The position numbers and the translations under genes were made by a program. Under the pieces are notes generated by a model. That model made no database searches. It was given only the letters and a program-made list of their open reading frames with translations, and was not told the DNA's origin. From positions 319,129 to 383,128 of the forward strand of contig PCDI01000012.1 of NCBI GenBank assembly GCA_002778195.1: 64,000 nt of DNA. Reading direction: 5' to 3'. The DNA is from Raffaelea ambrosiae. Lineage: Eukaryota; Ascomycota; Sordariomycetes; Ophiostomatales; Ophiostomataceae. Below, piece after piece: positions 24,260-36,169 of the stretch. Numbering within the stretch: the first letter of the stretch is position 1; the number at the start of each line of letters is the position of its first letter.

Positions 24260-27200
24260 TCAACCACTCCTTAACCCACTTTCCTCTTCTCCTTTCTGGC
24301 CTTCCCAGCTGTACCGCCGCTCCGCCAACTGGGGCACATGGATCAGCTCGGACCCAAAATCGATGCGTCCCGCTGGTGCCGGCCGCGGCGAACTTCCAGG
24401 GCCTTCCTTCGTCCTCGGTTCCCGTTCTGACCGTAACCGCTCCTCTTCGTCCAGGGTATAGTTGGTTCCAAGACTGTCCTCCTCGTTCTCCGGTGGCGAC
24501 GGCGATGCTTGCCATTCTGGTCGCCCCGCGTCCCTTTCCTCCATGCCTCCCTTGCGTTCGTTCTCTGCTTCTTTTGCTCTACTATCGTCCTGTTTTGCTT
24601 TCTCTGGGTCCTGCTCTACTTGTGCTTGTGGTGGTTGCATCTTCGGTGGCGTCACTCCCGCTAGAAGAACGGGCACATTCTCCGGCAGCGGGCCTAGGCA
24701 GACGACCCGCGCCGCGTCGATGGCATTGGACCGGTTGTTGGTCGTGCTGCTGTGTCGGCTGCTGGTGCTGCCGGTGCTGCTTCGGTGGACAGGGAAGGCC
24801 ATGGACGAGAACGGCGGCGGCGGCGGCGGCGCCACGGTCATGGGCGACGGAAGGTCGAAATGGGTCGTCCAATCGGCGCTGTGGGGCGTCATCGGCGAGG
24901 GCAGCATGCTCGACAACAGCGACGTGCCGCTGGTGGCACTCGTCGGCGTACCCAGCGAAGGCACGGTCGATATGGGCGAGATTGGGCTGTCTTTGTTGCT
25001 GCCCCCTGTTCTCGTAATAGGCGAGGTTGTCGTTGCTGCCGTGACATGCTCCGAAGGCCGGTAATGCGGGACCGGACTGACATCCTGCTCGTCCTTTTCT
25101 TCGTCGAGACGATGCAGCGAGGACGACGGAGACGGCCGTCCACCACCACCACCACCACCATGGCCTGTGGCACCGGGTCCGGGGCCCCGACCACCAGCCG
25201 GGTCGCCTCCTTCTTGTTGTGGAGGTCTCCGTAGCACGGACGGATCTTCGGGCGGCGAATACGTCGGCACCGGCCCGCGCAGCTGCCGCTGGAGGCGCCG
25301 GCGGGCCACCTCGTAGGCGCTCAGATTCGGCGACCTGTCGATGCCCAGGACCGCTGTGGCATCATCATCATCATCGTCGTCGTCGTCGTCGTGCTGATGA
25401 TGGTCGGCCATCCTGCCGCGCGCGACCATGCCGTCGAGCTCCACGGGTGGCAGCGGTGCCGGCATCTCGTAGCGCTCGTGCTCGGCACCGGCACCCACCT
25501 CGACCGGATGCCTGAAGCTGCCGACCACTTCAAAGGCCTTCTCTGCGGCATCCGCGCCCGCCGCAGCAGATGATGTTGAGGACGACGATACCGCCGACAG
25601 GGAGTTGTTGGTAGTGGTGACTGCCGACCGTCGGGACCACCGGCGGCGGAGAATGAACGAAAAGATGCGCTCAATGGAGCTGGACGGTGGCAGAGGCGGC
25701 GGCGGCGGCGGCGGCGTTGCTGCTAGTTTCGTAGAGTCGGCAGTCGAATCACCGTCTTGGCTGGCGGTCGTGCTGCTGCTGCTGCTTCTGCTGCTGTTGT
25801 TCCTTCCGTCTTCGTGTGCACGGTCCTTTTCGTGTTGTCTGCGCTGCTGGAGGAGGCGGCGTCGTCGTCTGCCCAGACACAGCAGCACCAGGCCGGCCAC
25901 GACAGCACCGGCAGCGGCACCGACCGCTATGCCGGCCGTGGCCGCCTTGGACAGCCTCTTCTTCTGGCTGCTGGCGAGAGAGGGTTGCGTAGCATTGCCG
26001 CCGCTGTCTTGGCTGTTCGGAGGCCGGCCGATGTCAACCAGACGGACATGGTTGTGTGCGTCGTCGGGAAAGCGGGCCGGGTGCAGAGAGAAGTGGCTGT
26101 TGTCGTAGTGCATGATGAGATACACCTCCTGCATGAACGCGCGGCCGATGATGATGATGGCGGGCGTCGAAGGGCGGCCGCTGTGTGAAGGCGGCATCCG
26201 CTTCAAGGGGAAGTACGGGATGGCTGGGTCGCCGTACTTCATGGTGGGGTGGAAGGGGAAGTGGGCGGCCAGGGCAAAGGCCGCGGATGAGATGGTCAGG
26301 TTGACGACACCGCGCGCCGCCAGCGGGTCGCCAAACGTGTCCGTGTTGTCGAAGCTGGAGAGGGCAAACGTCAACGCCGGCCCGCGGCCGGCCAGGTAGT
26401 CGTTGTACTGCTGGTCGCTGGCATATACGTAGAGGCCCAGGGTCTCGTTCCACACCAGGCCCAGAGCGGATGCCATGCTGTCGCAGAGCGAGGCCGGCAT
26501 CCAGAGGAAGGGCGTGGTCGTGTCGATGACCGCCGTGGTGTTGGTGGATGCTGGAAAGACCACGGTGGTGGTGCTCGTGGCGTTGTTGTTGTTCTTGTTG
26601 TTGTCAGAAGATGCAGTGTTGTTGTTCGCCGTGCCAGTTGTGTTGGCGACGATGCCACGCAGGAGCATCGTCGGCTGCTTGATGTCGGCGTCGATGCTGA
26701 ACTTGGGTCCCTCGAGCTTGCCGTCGAAGCGGTTGGCATCAAAGCCGCCGAGGGTGAGCGAAGCCGGGGTTCCGTTGTTGGCTGGTGGGTTAGCAAAACA
26801 GAACTGTAGAGCGAACAGCAGACGACTCACCGTAGGAGGCCCCCGCCGTGTAGGCATAGCTGTGGCTGGGAATGCTGCCGAGCGTCTCGGCCAGCTGCAC
26901 CAGCAGAGGATCCCGGATCTGTCCGCTAAAGTTGCCCTGCAGAATGCCCAGGCCGAGGAAGCCGATGTAGTAGTCGGTCGCGTTGATGCCTGCCACGAGC
27001 GTTCCGTTGGCCAGGACCGGAGGGGGGCCGCTCGATCGGAGGATACTGCCCAGCTGCACCGTCTCCAGACCGTAGTCGCCGTTGGCCCCGGCATAGCCCG
27101 GCTCTGCTAGACCGGCGGACCACGCGCCCAGGGATTGCCAGCTGCCGGACTGGTGGACGTCGTACACACCGCCGCGGGCGTCGTAGCACAGCGGATTGGG

Positions 27201-27541
27201 CGAGCAGCCAGTCGGCTCGACGACCCAAATCTCGGAGAGGATCGTGTTGGCAAACAAGGAAACATGCCGGGGAGGGTTGCTGCCGACCTGAATATCAAAG
27301 GCTGACCACGTCCCGTCGATGCCGATCCTGGAGGAGACACAAGGTTAGACGACAACACTCTGAGACAGTTGGGAGCATATGTATATAGATACCATCCTGG
27401 GCTTGGCCTGAGACCAATAGCACTGGAGGCAGCGTCAACGGGGCCGATGTGTCGAAGAAGAAGGGCAATGAGACAGAGCAGGGGGCGGCAGGTGGGAAAG
27501 AACGGGTGCAGGCCAGAGGCCATCGATCCAGACAGGGCCAT
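24260..27541 (-). CDS. Membrane-anchored pepsin-like (A1) protein, probable pseudoprotease
   Basis: Exons 27541-27393, 27327-26831 and 26781-24260 encode 1055 aa. Introns: 27392-27328 (GTATCT..CAG) and 26830-26782 (GTGAGT..GCTAAC..CAG, 49 bp). The N-terminus is a signal peptide (hydrophobic LLCLIALLL, then VDAAS), which favours the ATG at 27541 over the upstream ATG at 27610. The two-lobed aspartyl-protease fold is visible: FDIQVGSNPPRHVSLF then NTILSEIWVV near residue 75, LTLGGFDANRF between the lobes, and AVIDTTTPFLWMP near residue 302. The first catalytic triad (normally DTG/DSG) reads NTI; the second keeps Asp but has DTT. A transmembrane helix (about residues 493-515) is followed by an RRRRR stop-transfer and a 540-residue cytosolic tail rich in Ser, Pro and Asp, including a run of ten Asp. 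Probably a surface protein without protease activity, perhaps a sensor or binding protein. Confidence 0.85.
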
Positions 27542-30500
27542 GATGAAAGAAAGCCTCTTGGGGGCAGAACGAGATATAGTGGTGGCTCTGTGGCGGTTCT
27601 TCTCGCCCACAGTTGTTTCTTATTTCATCTGGTCCCCATGGCTTTGCCGTGTCGACACAGTATGGAGTGTTTGGCAGAGAAATGGCGATGTACAGAACGA
27701 TGCAAGGAGCAGAGGTGGACGAGCTAACAGTGTGCTCCGGAACAGGCGACACAAAGAAGACAAGACTTCCGGCAGAGAGGACAGCCGGGGCTATGGAAGG
27801 GGAAAGTTCCTCTTTCCATTCATTGTTATTTCCAGCAATTTGCCATCCGGAGCGAGTTAGTGGCGCCGTTTGCTATATGGAAAGGCTTGCAGGTAACATG
27901 GCCGAGTAGTCGTATTGTCGCCAATGGAGTGTAATGTCCAATACACGGAGGTGCTACCATTGGCTAGAGAGACAGTACAGGTGCTCTGTACAAATGCAAT
28001 AATGAGAATCAAAACTGCCGGATATGAACGGCGCAAAGCTGTCCAGAGGGAAAGAAAGTTGCGCCGTTTTCCCTCCGTTTTGTGGCCTTGGGTAGTGGAC
28101 TGCATGGCTGGCCGATGGAAATCAAGTGGTCGCCATGAAGCAGCGATGACAAGAAAGAAAACGGAAAGGCAGACGCAAACGGTGTGTCGTGGGTTGGCTG
28201 GCAATTTAAAACCAATATGGCTAAACTCGGGACCACCTCCAAATGCCCATACGTGCCCACACATGCTTTGCATACACGCCTTGACAACAAGAGAACCTGC
28301 TGCACAAGTGCCGCCTACGCCACAAAACTCGAGCGAGCCCGCATGGCGCCGTGCTGGCTATGTGTGAAAATTGATTGATGTAGTGCTGGTGGTGCTGGTG
28401 GGTTTTGGTCTCATTCGCGTTTGCGAGCTGGATGGGCTGATTGTCGACGCTCTCTTGAGACGGAGGGCGCCATTCAAGCAATATATGTGCATATGAATCC
28501 CCGTGACTGGGGGAGCACGTACTCGCATTTTCTGGAGAACAGCTCGTCCTCCACCCTCTTGGTCTGGTGGTCTGGTGTCTTTGCCCCCTCTGATGTCCGT
28601 TGGCGTCTTGCCGCAGTTCATCGCCACCGGTCTGCACCAAAAAGGCAGGTCAGTGACGCTTTGGCTCATGCGCAAAGACCAACAGACACACTGGGCACAC
28701 TCACTCATCAAGTGTGCATGCCGAAGGTGCTATGTGGAGGCGCCATGTAACGCGAGGCTGTCCTGGTTGGCATCTTCTCGAACGAGGCTGGGAACCGAGT
28801 CCGAAGCGGATCCCGAGTCTCGATGTGGTTTTGATTTTCACCAAGCAAGACAGCGTGCTGACGTCTCTGGGCGTCTCTGTAGCTTACCGTCTTGAAACTC
28901 TGGCATTTTTCCAGCATGAAAAACTTTCCCTTCAACATCTGTGCTCTTGATGTGTTCGTCCGTCCGCTCCTGGAGATTACTTGCAACGCCTTGTATTCGT
29001 TGTACTTGCTCGTGACGAGCGACCCCAAGAATGCAAATAATCACGAGAAAGAAAGAACGTACAGTCTGGCCCTCTTGCCTGTGGAGAGAGAATGAAGACC
29101 CATTTCAGAGAACGGTCGAGCATGCGTGGCCATTCGCCATATATGGCCAGCTAATTGTTGCCTTCCGTTTTGCACCAGCGACTTCCCGTCTATTTACCCA
29201 CAGCCAGTCCGCACCTTCCCCGGAATTGGCAAAGGAAGGAGACGTCTGACAAAGCCATGACACTGCGTGTCCGATTTGGTGCTCTTGGCTGCTGCATATG
29301 GAAAGCGTCATATATGCACAACCACCCACGATTGCCGGAGACCAGCCGATTCCTCCACAGACGAGGATTTTCGGTTGACCACGATGGCTCGTTCTCTCCG
29401 TTCTTTCCATTATCTTCGTTCTTCCCATTCTTTCCCTCCGTTTCTCTCCTTCGGCCCAGATCCGTGGGTCGTGGCAGTCAGGCCTTGACAGTTCCAGCCG
29501 GGCCAGCAAAATCTGGCCAGATGCACAAGATGCCGTCCATCGCGGACTGCCCTTTTGTCGGTAGCGCACCGTGCAGCTCGCTCGGCTCACCTACCGATGG
29601 GTGTCTACTATGCACGCCTCGCAAGGATAAACAGCCGTGCCCGAACTCTGGCTGCCCTGCTCCAGTCCTGTCCTCTCCCCGAGCGACGCTAGCTGTTCCC
29701 CAGCCACCAACAGTGCTTCGTTCTGCTTCTTCTCCTTGGCTTCTACCCATTTGATGATGATTTGATTTTTGGTACAGCAACATCCGCACCCTTCACATCT
29801 CCTTGCGAGCTCCCACATGCGCAGCCTGGGGCACGAGAAGCGGGCCCCGTGGCTGTTGCATTTTTTCGGAGACCAAACATTGAGCAAAGGCACTGCCGTT
29901 TTCCCATCAAAATTACGTTTCGTTTTCATTCTCATTCCCAATTCCTGTGCGAACGTTCACTCAGTTCGCCCAGCTGGCCATCGTGATCGAAATGCAGGCC
30001 CGGCAGATTCAGAAAAGAGAAAGTAAGACGAGACAGAGCAAATTTCAAGTGCACATGGGAAGACCACGATTCCGGATCTGGGAATACGAAAGAAATATAT
30101 AGCAGATATTAATTTCTTGTCCTCTTCTCCTTTCAGGCTTGCGGGGAGCCGTCATTCTTCATCCTGTGCCAGACCTCCCCTCATGGATAAACCGGTTCTT
30201 CCCACCACCTCCTCGTCTATAGGCGGCAGATGGCAGAGTTGCCGGGTTTTTTGCCTACTTTCTGCTAGTTCGCCCATTTCGCGGTTCCTTGGCCTTGTGT
30301 TTGTTGTGTGCCTGGGCACGCCGCTCTGCTTTCCCTCACTCCTCTTCCCTCGCCCACACGGACACTGTCTTTCATTCTCCTGTGCTCAGTCCCTTATGGT
30401 TTTATGTCTGCAAGTTCTTATGCGACTGTACCTGTTTCTTCCTACCTTTCCCATTCCATTTGGCTTGGACTCGCAGAACCGACAGCCCGTCCAAAAATAG

Positions 30501-30828
30501 GCCGCAGCTTTTGAAGGCCTTGCTGAGCCATGCCTGCATCTTCCTGGCTTCTGCTTTTGTATGTTGTCAAGCACTGAAAGCGGGAAAGCACAAGCCAGAC
30601 ACTTTTCATCGGATTGTGTTCTTGCGGAACGGGGCTCTTCCCTTTTGGAAAGTCTCGCAGAACCAAACAACAAGATAGCCAGCGGCCTCGGCTTCCCCAA
30701 GCAACAAACCATACGCAACGCCGAGAGCACACTCAAGCAACACCTTATTCTTCCATAGAGCAGCGACAGAACCTGAAGGATACAGCTTTGAACGGTTTTC
30801 AACTCACACTCTTCGACAACAACCCACA
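27542..30828. other. Divergent intergenic region between two surface-protein genes
   Basis: 3.3 kb between the pepsin-like gene (-) and the mucin-like gene (+), with no supportable gene. It includes a perfect CCATATATGG CArG-type box at 29137-29146 and a TATATAG box at about 30096 upstream of the mucin-like gene. Pyrimidine-rich stretches at 30117-30460 may be leader sequence. Its length would allow complex control of both genes. Confidence 0.55.
29137..29146. promoter_or_regulatory. CArG-like box CCATATATGG
   Basis: A perfect CC(A/T)6GG palindrome, the site type bound by MADS-box factors (Mcm1/SRF family). It sits 1.6-1.7 kb from either divergent start, so function is uncertain. Confidence 0.3.
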
Positions 30829-33800
30829 ATGGCACCACCCCGTGTTCTGCTGTGGCTAGCAGCATGTTCTCTCGATGCTGTCATTGCTCAGAGCAGCAGG
30901 CAGAGTGAGTTTTCCCCTTTCCGACAAGTGCCACTGACCTGTCTAGAACTGCGACTAACTGTCATGCATAGCCTCTCCGTACAAAAACGATACAAATCAG
31001 CATATTGGGCTGGCGATAGGAGCCACACAAATGCCAACCCCCGGTGCGTCCCAGGACCCCCAAAGCACACAGGATACCGGAACACGCCAAAGCTATGACA
31101 TTACTCAGACGGTCGATTCCACCCATGGAATCTACGGCAACTATGCGACGACAACTTGGGCAACGAGTGGCTCTTTCTCGTCATACCAAACCGTTGTGTG
31201 GACAACCATTTTCTTCACGACCAGCGCGCCTACGATCAGTGCGTCTACGACCAGTACGTCGACCAGCACGTCAGCCAGCACGCCGACCAGCACGTCGACC
31301 AGCACGTCGACCAGCATGTCGACCAGCACGTCTATGACCAGAACGCCACCGGCCGGCATGCCAACGACCAGACCAACAAGCAGATCAACAACCAGTCCAA
31401 CAACCAGTCCAACAACCAGTCCGACAACCAGTCCAACAACCGAATCAACGACCAGCACCCCAACGACCGACATACCAGCGGTCGCAAGTCAAAGTCCGGG
31501 CTTCTTGGGCACCGCCCTTACGCCTTTGCCTCTGACTGGAGCACACTCAGCCATGGATGCACCCACACAGCAGACTCCTGCCCAGAGCGGGCCCGCTGCA
31601 GAAAGCACACCATCCCAGCCATCCCCTCTGCCCTTGCGAGGAAGCTCTTCGGGCATCCCCGTATGGGGGTACCCGCCCTACAGCACGACATCGGATGCGC
31701 CCGTCAACAAGATCCAGGGCCCGGACTCGGGCGACATTCCCGTGCCGCAGGGGCCCTATCCTTTTGCCGACGAGCCCGATGAGCCCGAAGACAGTGACGG
31801 TCCCACACAGACCACACAGACCACACAGACCACACAAACGGCCCAGCACATAACCTCAGCACCAACCACAGTAGAGGCCCCGAGCAGCTACTACGGCATG
31901 GCGACGGGGGTGGTCTACTCGACGTTCGGTCCGGACGGACTCTGGACCATAGCGTTTCTGGCGGACGAGTCTGGCTTTTGGTTCACACAATACTATGTGT
32001 ACAACACCCAAGGTGCCTACGTCTCGGCATGGTGGGTGCCCATGTATGACAACCAGCCCAAGACGATGGCACAGGAAGTCCCATGGGACAACTACACCGC
32101 CATTGCAGGCAATAAGACGCAAGCTGTACTGGACGATAGTAGTAGTAGTAGCAGCAGCAGCAGCAGCAACGGCGTGGGAGGGGGAAGCAGCTTCACCACC
32201 ATGCACACCAACACGACCATCACCACGACACTCGACAGCACGCCGGGCAGCACGCCCACTCTCGACGTGGCTCCGTCCACGGCCACGGCCACGGCTGTCA
32301 CAAACAGCACCAACAGCACCAACAGCACCAACAGCACCAACAGCCGCAACAGCAGCAGCGGTGGCGGCAGCGGCGGCGGCTCGGCAGCGGCCACGCCTCC
32401 ATATGCCAACGGCACAGATGCGACGGCGGGGGACGCGCCGCGTCCTCCTCCTTCGGGCCCTACCGCAACAGGAGCGGACATGTCTGCTTCGGCGGGCGTC
32501 GGTGGCGGCGCCAATGACAGCCTGGTGCAGCCGCCAATCTGGGGCGACTTCAATTTCCGCAACGTGTCCTGGATCGTGTCGGACCTGCCCAACTTCCCGG
32601 GCTGCGAGGCCACGAAGCCGGCGACGCACAAAACGTCCTATGTGGTTGTCTACACCACCACGGTCACGTTCATGGGGCCGCGTGCCGGCTTCACGCCCCA
32701 GGCGCCGCCCGTGTCGCCGCAGACGCTGTTGACCGGGACCGAGACCGCAATGTCGAAGCTGCTGCCCGGGTCTAGCCTGTTCGGCAACGTGTCCAACTGG
32801 TGCTTCACCGGGGGCATCTCCATGACCCCCTACGTCTTCCACTGCTGGGCCAGTGGCGACCGGCCCCTGTCCACGACCTGCTTTGTCAACATCACCACGC
32901 TGACACCCGCGATGGGCATCATGCAGGCAGACACGGAGACCCGTGTCGTGACGGCTAAAGAGCCGACCACCGTGCTGCCCCCGATGACCACACCAGACTA
33001 CGGTGGAGGGGGTGGTGGTGGTGGTGGTGGTGGAGGAGGAGGCAGCGACAACGGAGGAGACGGCAGCGGCGGACCGGCATCACCGGGCACGTACGTGGAC
33101 CACAATTCGGTGCCGGCACCACAGACAGCCGCTCCCACGGCGCCGTCTGGACAGGGCAGTGGCAGTAGTGGCGATAGTGGTGGTGGTGGTGGTGGTGGAC
33201 CTGCCTCTCTTCCCTTCTACCCTCTGCCCGGCCAGGACTACCCGGTCGTTGCCAACCCCCCCCCAGGCGGCATGGGCATGGGCTATCCACAGCCGCTACC
33301 AGCAGCACCCATAACAATGGTCGCCCTGCCCGGGGCCGTGGCCATCGACGGCCAGGTCTTCCGCGACGCAGCCGGCAATCACCAGCAAACCGTCGCCGCG
33401 GGCGGCTACCTCTTTACCATCAACCCGAGCCAAGTGATCGGCGCCGGCACGACCGTGAATCGGCCAGGCGGTGGAGGGGGCGGTGGTGGTGGTGATAGTC
33501 CAGCAGGTGGCGGAGGCGGCTATGTCTATGTGCCCTCTTCGACGGCCGGCTCGGTGGGCGGCCTCGCCGTGGTCGTCAGCGGCGCCCAGGCCGTCATTGA
33601 CGGCACCACGTTTCTCCTGCCCGCCCGGCCGAGCGCGGCCATTGTCCACGGCGACAAGACGGCCTATCTCGGCCCAGACGGCGTCGTCGTCGATGGCCAG
33701 ACCATGCGCGTTTCGGGAGGATCCCCCGGAGGATCTCCAGGAGGAGGATCTGGAGGCGCTCCATGGAGCGAGGTGGTTGTGGCGGGCGGCCACCTCATCA

Positions 33801-34465
33801 CGGCCATGGGCGCCTCCCGGGTGGTCCTCCATGGCCGGACCCTCGTCTACGGCCCCGGAATCGCGCCTCTCACCACGCTCGTCGACGGCGACACCGTCAC
33901 CATCGGTCCGGCCGGCATCGTCGTGCACGGCGGCCTCCTCACCCTGGGGGGTCCGCGGGCCCAGCCGGGGGAGACGCACTATGAGCTCGTCGGCGGGGCC
34001 ACGTTTACGCAGGTCGGGGCGTCCGCGGTGATTGTCAGCGGGCACACCTACAGTCTGGGCATCTCCGGGGGTGTTATCACCGTCCCCGGCGGCGAGACCA
34101 TGACGTTGGGCCCCGGCGGCGTGACGATCGGCACGCTGACATTCCCCTATCCGTTTGCACCGGCGACGGTGACGATCACGCCGAAGCCGGGCGGCGTGGC
34201 CACGGCAGTCGGGCAGGGCGGGCCCACCGGCAGCAATGACGACGACGACGGCCGGCCCGACGTGACATCGTCTTCGTCTGGGTCTGGGTCTGGGTCTGGG
34301 CTTGGGGGTGGCGATGGTGGTGCAGCCCCCCCAGCACAACCCAGCACCTCGAAAAACCAGGCGGCACACGGGTCGCTGCAGTCGCCGCCTTGGGCACTGC
34401 TCTTTTCTTTTCCTTTGCTGTCTGCATTCTGCATAGCGCTTGGTGTTTTGTTTGAGTTTCCATGA
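30829..34465 (+). CDS. Mucin-like, probable GPI-anchored cell-surface protein
   Basis: Exons 30829-30904 and 30972-34465 encode 1189 aa; the 67-bp intron (GTGAGT..GACTAAC..TAG) sits just after the signal peptide (MAPPRVLLWLAACSLDAVIAQ). The N-terminal third is Thr/Ser-rich with tandem STST, TTSP and TQT units, typical of O-glycosylated wall proteins. The middle has NST repeats (N-glycosylation sequons) and Gly-rich linkers. From about residue 750 a beta-rich region repeats VxxHG/VVxGxT and GPxGVxV motifs every 40-50 residues (for example AVIDGTTFLLP, GPDGVVVDGQT, VVLHGRTLVYGPG, VIVSGHTYSLG), a layout common in fungal wall proteins. The C-terminus is a final hydrophobic stretch (LLFSFPLLSAFCIALGVLF) after small residues, as for GPI addition. 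Likely a cell-wall structural or adhesive protein; ligand unknown. Confidence 0.85.
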
Positions 34466-35029
34466 GGGTCTGTTTAAATGGTCTGATATTTGTGGCGTTT
34501 CCAGCATACACTTGCTATTCGGTGTTCCTTCCATTTCTCTCCTGTTTTTTGGATCCATGTTTTGATTTTTCTGGTGTTTCTGGGAGAAGAAAAAAGATCT
34601 TTCCATTTATGAACTTGTACAACTTTATGGGGACGGGGGGGGTCAATTCTGGGGGGTCATAGCTGAGAGCTGAGATTATCTTGGTGTCAAGTATACACAC
34701 AGTTCTGCAGAGAGACTGACTGTCTTATGGTATTGCACGGGTTCTTTCTTTTGTTTATCTGTTTCTTTTTTTCCTTGTTGAGGACCTGGAAGTGTCCTGG
34801 TTGTTGGCTATTGCCATTGAGAGATACCCTTCCTGACCTGTTTTCTTTTCTTTTCTTCTCTTTTCTTTCACTTTTGAATATGCATTGCGGCGGCTTTCCT
34901 CTTTTCATGTTTCATTATTAGTACACACACATCACTCGCAACCCATGCGGATGTGTGAGAGTAGATTGCTCCTCATTAAATATACAACAACAAAATATTG
35001 CAAACAACAACAACAAAAAAGAAAAACAC
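34466..35029. other. Convergent intergenic region
   Basis: 3' flanks of the mucin-like gene (+) and the small mitochondrial-type gene (-). T-rich, with G runs near 34636-34646 and 34650-34657. No gene seen. Confidence 0.7.
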
Positions 35030-35556
35030 TCAGTCGTCCAACACGTGTGGTCGTTCGCCCTTGTCGTTGCCTTCTTCTTCTTCGAGCTGCTCGATGAGCT
35101 TGCCGCGCAAAAAGTCGCTCAGTCCGAGTCTGTGGGGGTCAGCGGATACAGGTGACAACAGAAAGCATAAGAGCAAAAAGAAAACAAGACAGAAACTACG
35201 CACATCCCCTCGTTGGTCACAATGCGGTAGGTACCCGAGGGCTGGAAGCTGTCGAGAAGCTGGCCGTGGCTGTCAACTTCCACACTGCCCATGATGTCTT
35301 CGGGCCTGCAGGAGAGCACGCAGTCAGCCTGGGCCGAGTTTCCTCTGGCCAACAAAACACGGTAATACATACCATGCAATGCGCCCAAAGTCGGGAGGAT
35401 TCCTCAGCTGGATGTTGTGTGTCAGTAAGATAGCCAGAGCCGGGTTCTGTCCAGCAGCCTGCTGTCCGCCCACTTACATCGCTCAGATGCACCCAGCCAC
35501 CCACGCCAGCACCTCCAGAGCCTCCCTGGTATCTGTGTCGGGATGGTTAGTTTGGC

Positions 35557-35587
<31 letters not shown>

Positions 35588-36095
35588 TTCTCAAAAGCGG
35601 TTGTGAACCACACGTACGATGCTCCTCCTGTGCCGCCGCTGCCGCCTCTGCTGCTGCCGAACAATGCCCCGCCCGGTGCGGCGAATGCCAGAGCCTGTCC
35701 CTTTAGATACTCGTCATGCCGGGCGTGCGTCTTGAGGGTGGCGTTGAGGATCTCCAGGAACCGCGGGTTGCTGCGGAAGGACTGCGGCGTCGGCGGGAGC
35801 GCGGTGGTGACGCCAATGGCGGCGGCTTCGGAAGGAGGGTTGGTACTGAGATAGGTCAAGAGGTAGGACGGTGGGAGAGTCGCAAGGCGGAAAGCTTTCT
35901 GTGAGTGTCAGACGAGGCTGCAAAAGAGAGAGAAGTGAAAAGAAAAAGAAAAAAAAGAAAAAAACGGCAGGGATCGATTGGATCTGCAAGGCTTACAATG
36001 TGTGGGTTGCTTTCGAGGCTGGTGAATGACCGGGTGAGGGAAAGTCCGCGGACCTGAACCAGCTGTGGCCGTAGGAGCAGCCTGTGGAGCGACAT
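35030..36095 (-). CDS. Small conserved protein, probable mitochondrial, six exons
   Basis: Exons 36095-35997, 35898-35618, 35532-35478, 35407-35373, 35305-35204 and 35129-35030 encode 223 aa; all five introns (67-98 bp) have GT..AG ends and every junction keeps frame. No single open frame exceeds 95 codons, so the gene is invisible without splicing. The N-terminus (MSLHRLLLRPQLVQVRGLSL) is basic, amphipathic and free of acidic residues, as in a mitochondrial targeting peptide. The core has a Gly-rich loop (SSRGGSGGTGGAS), then GGWVHLSD, NPPDFGRIAWPEDIMGSVEV and SGTYRIVTNEGI, and an acidic tail after LGLSDFLRGKLIEQL. The NPPDFGRI..PEDIxGSV block resembles a conserved eukaryotic family of unknown function known to me from plant and fungal proteomes; I cannot name it. 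Intron 2 contains a 26-base A tract in the transcript. Divergent from DPB2. Confidence 0.85.
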
Positions 36096-36169
36096 GGTGG
36101 CAGAGAGGTGGTCGAGGGCAACGAAGACGACTGGGGGGGGGGGAGAAAGAAAGAGAGCATCACCAAAAA

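Noticed and set aside
31240..31460. CRISPR-like or satellite array
   Set aside because: It is the in-frame Ser/Thr codon repeat of a secreted protein in a eukaryotic genome.
33296..34606. 436-aa frame antisense to the mucin-like gene
   Set aside because: His/Arg/Gly-rich mirror of GC-rich repeats; no domain and no start context.
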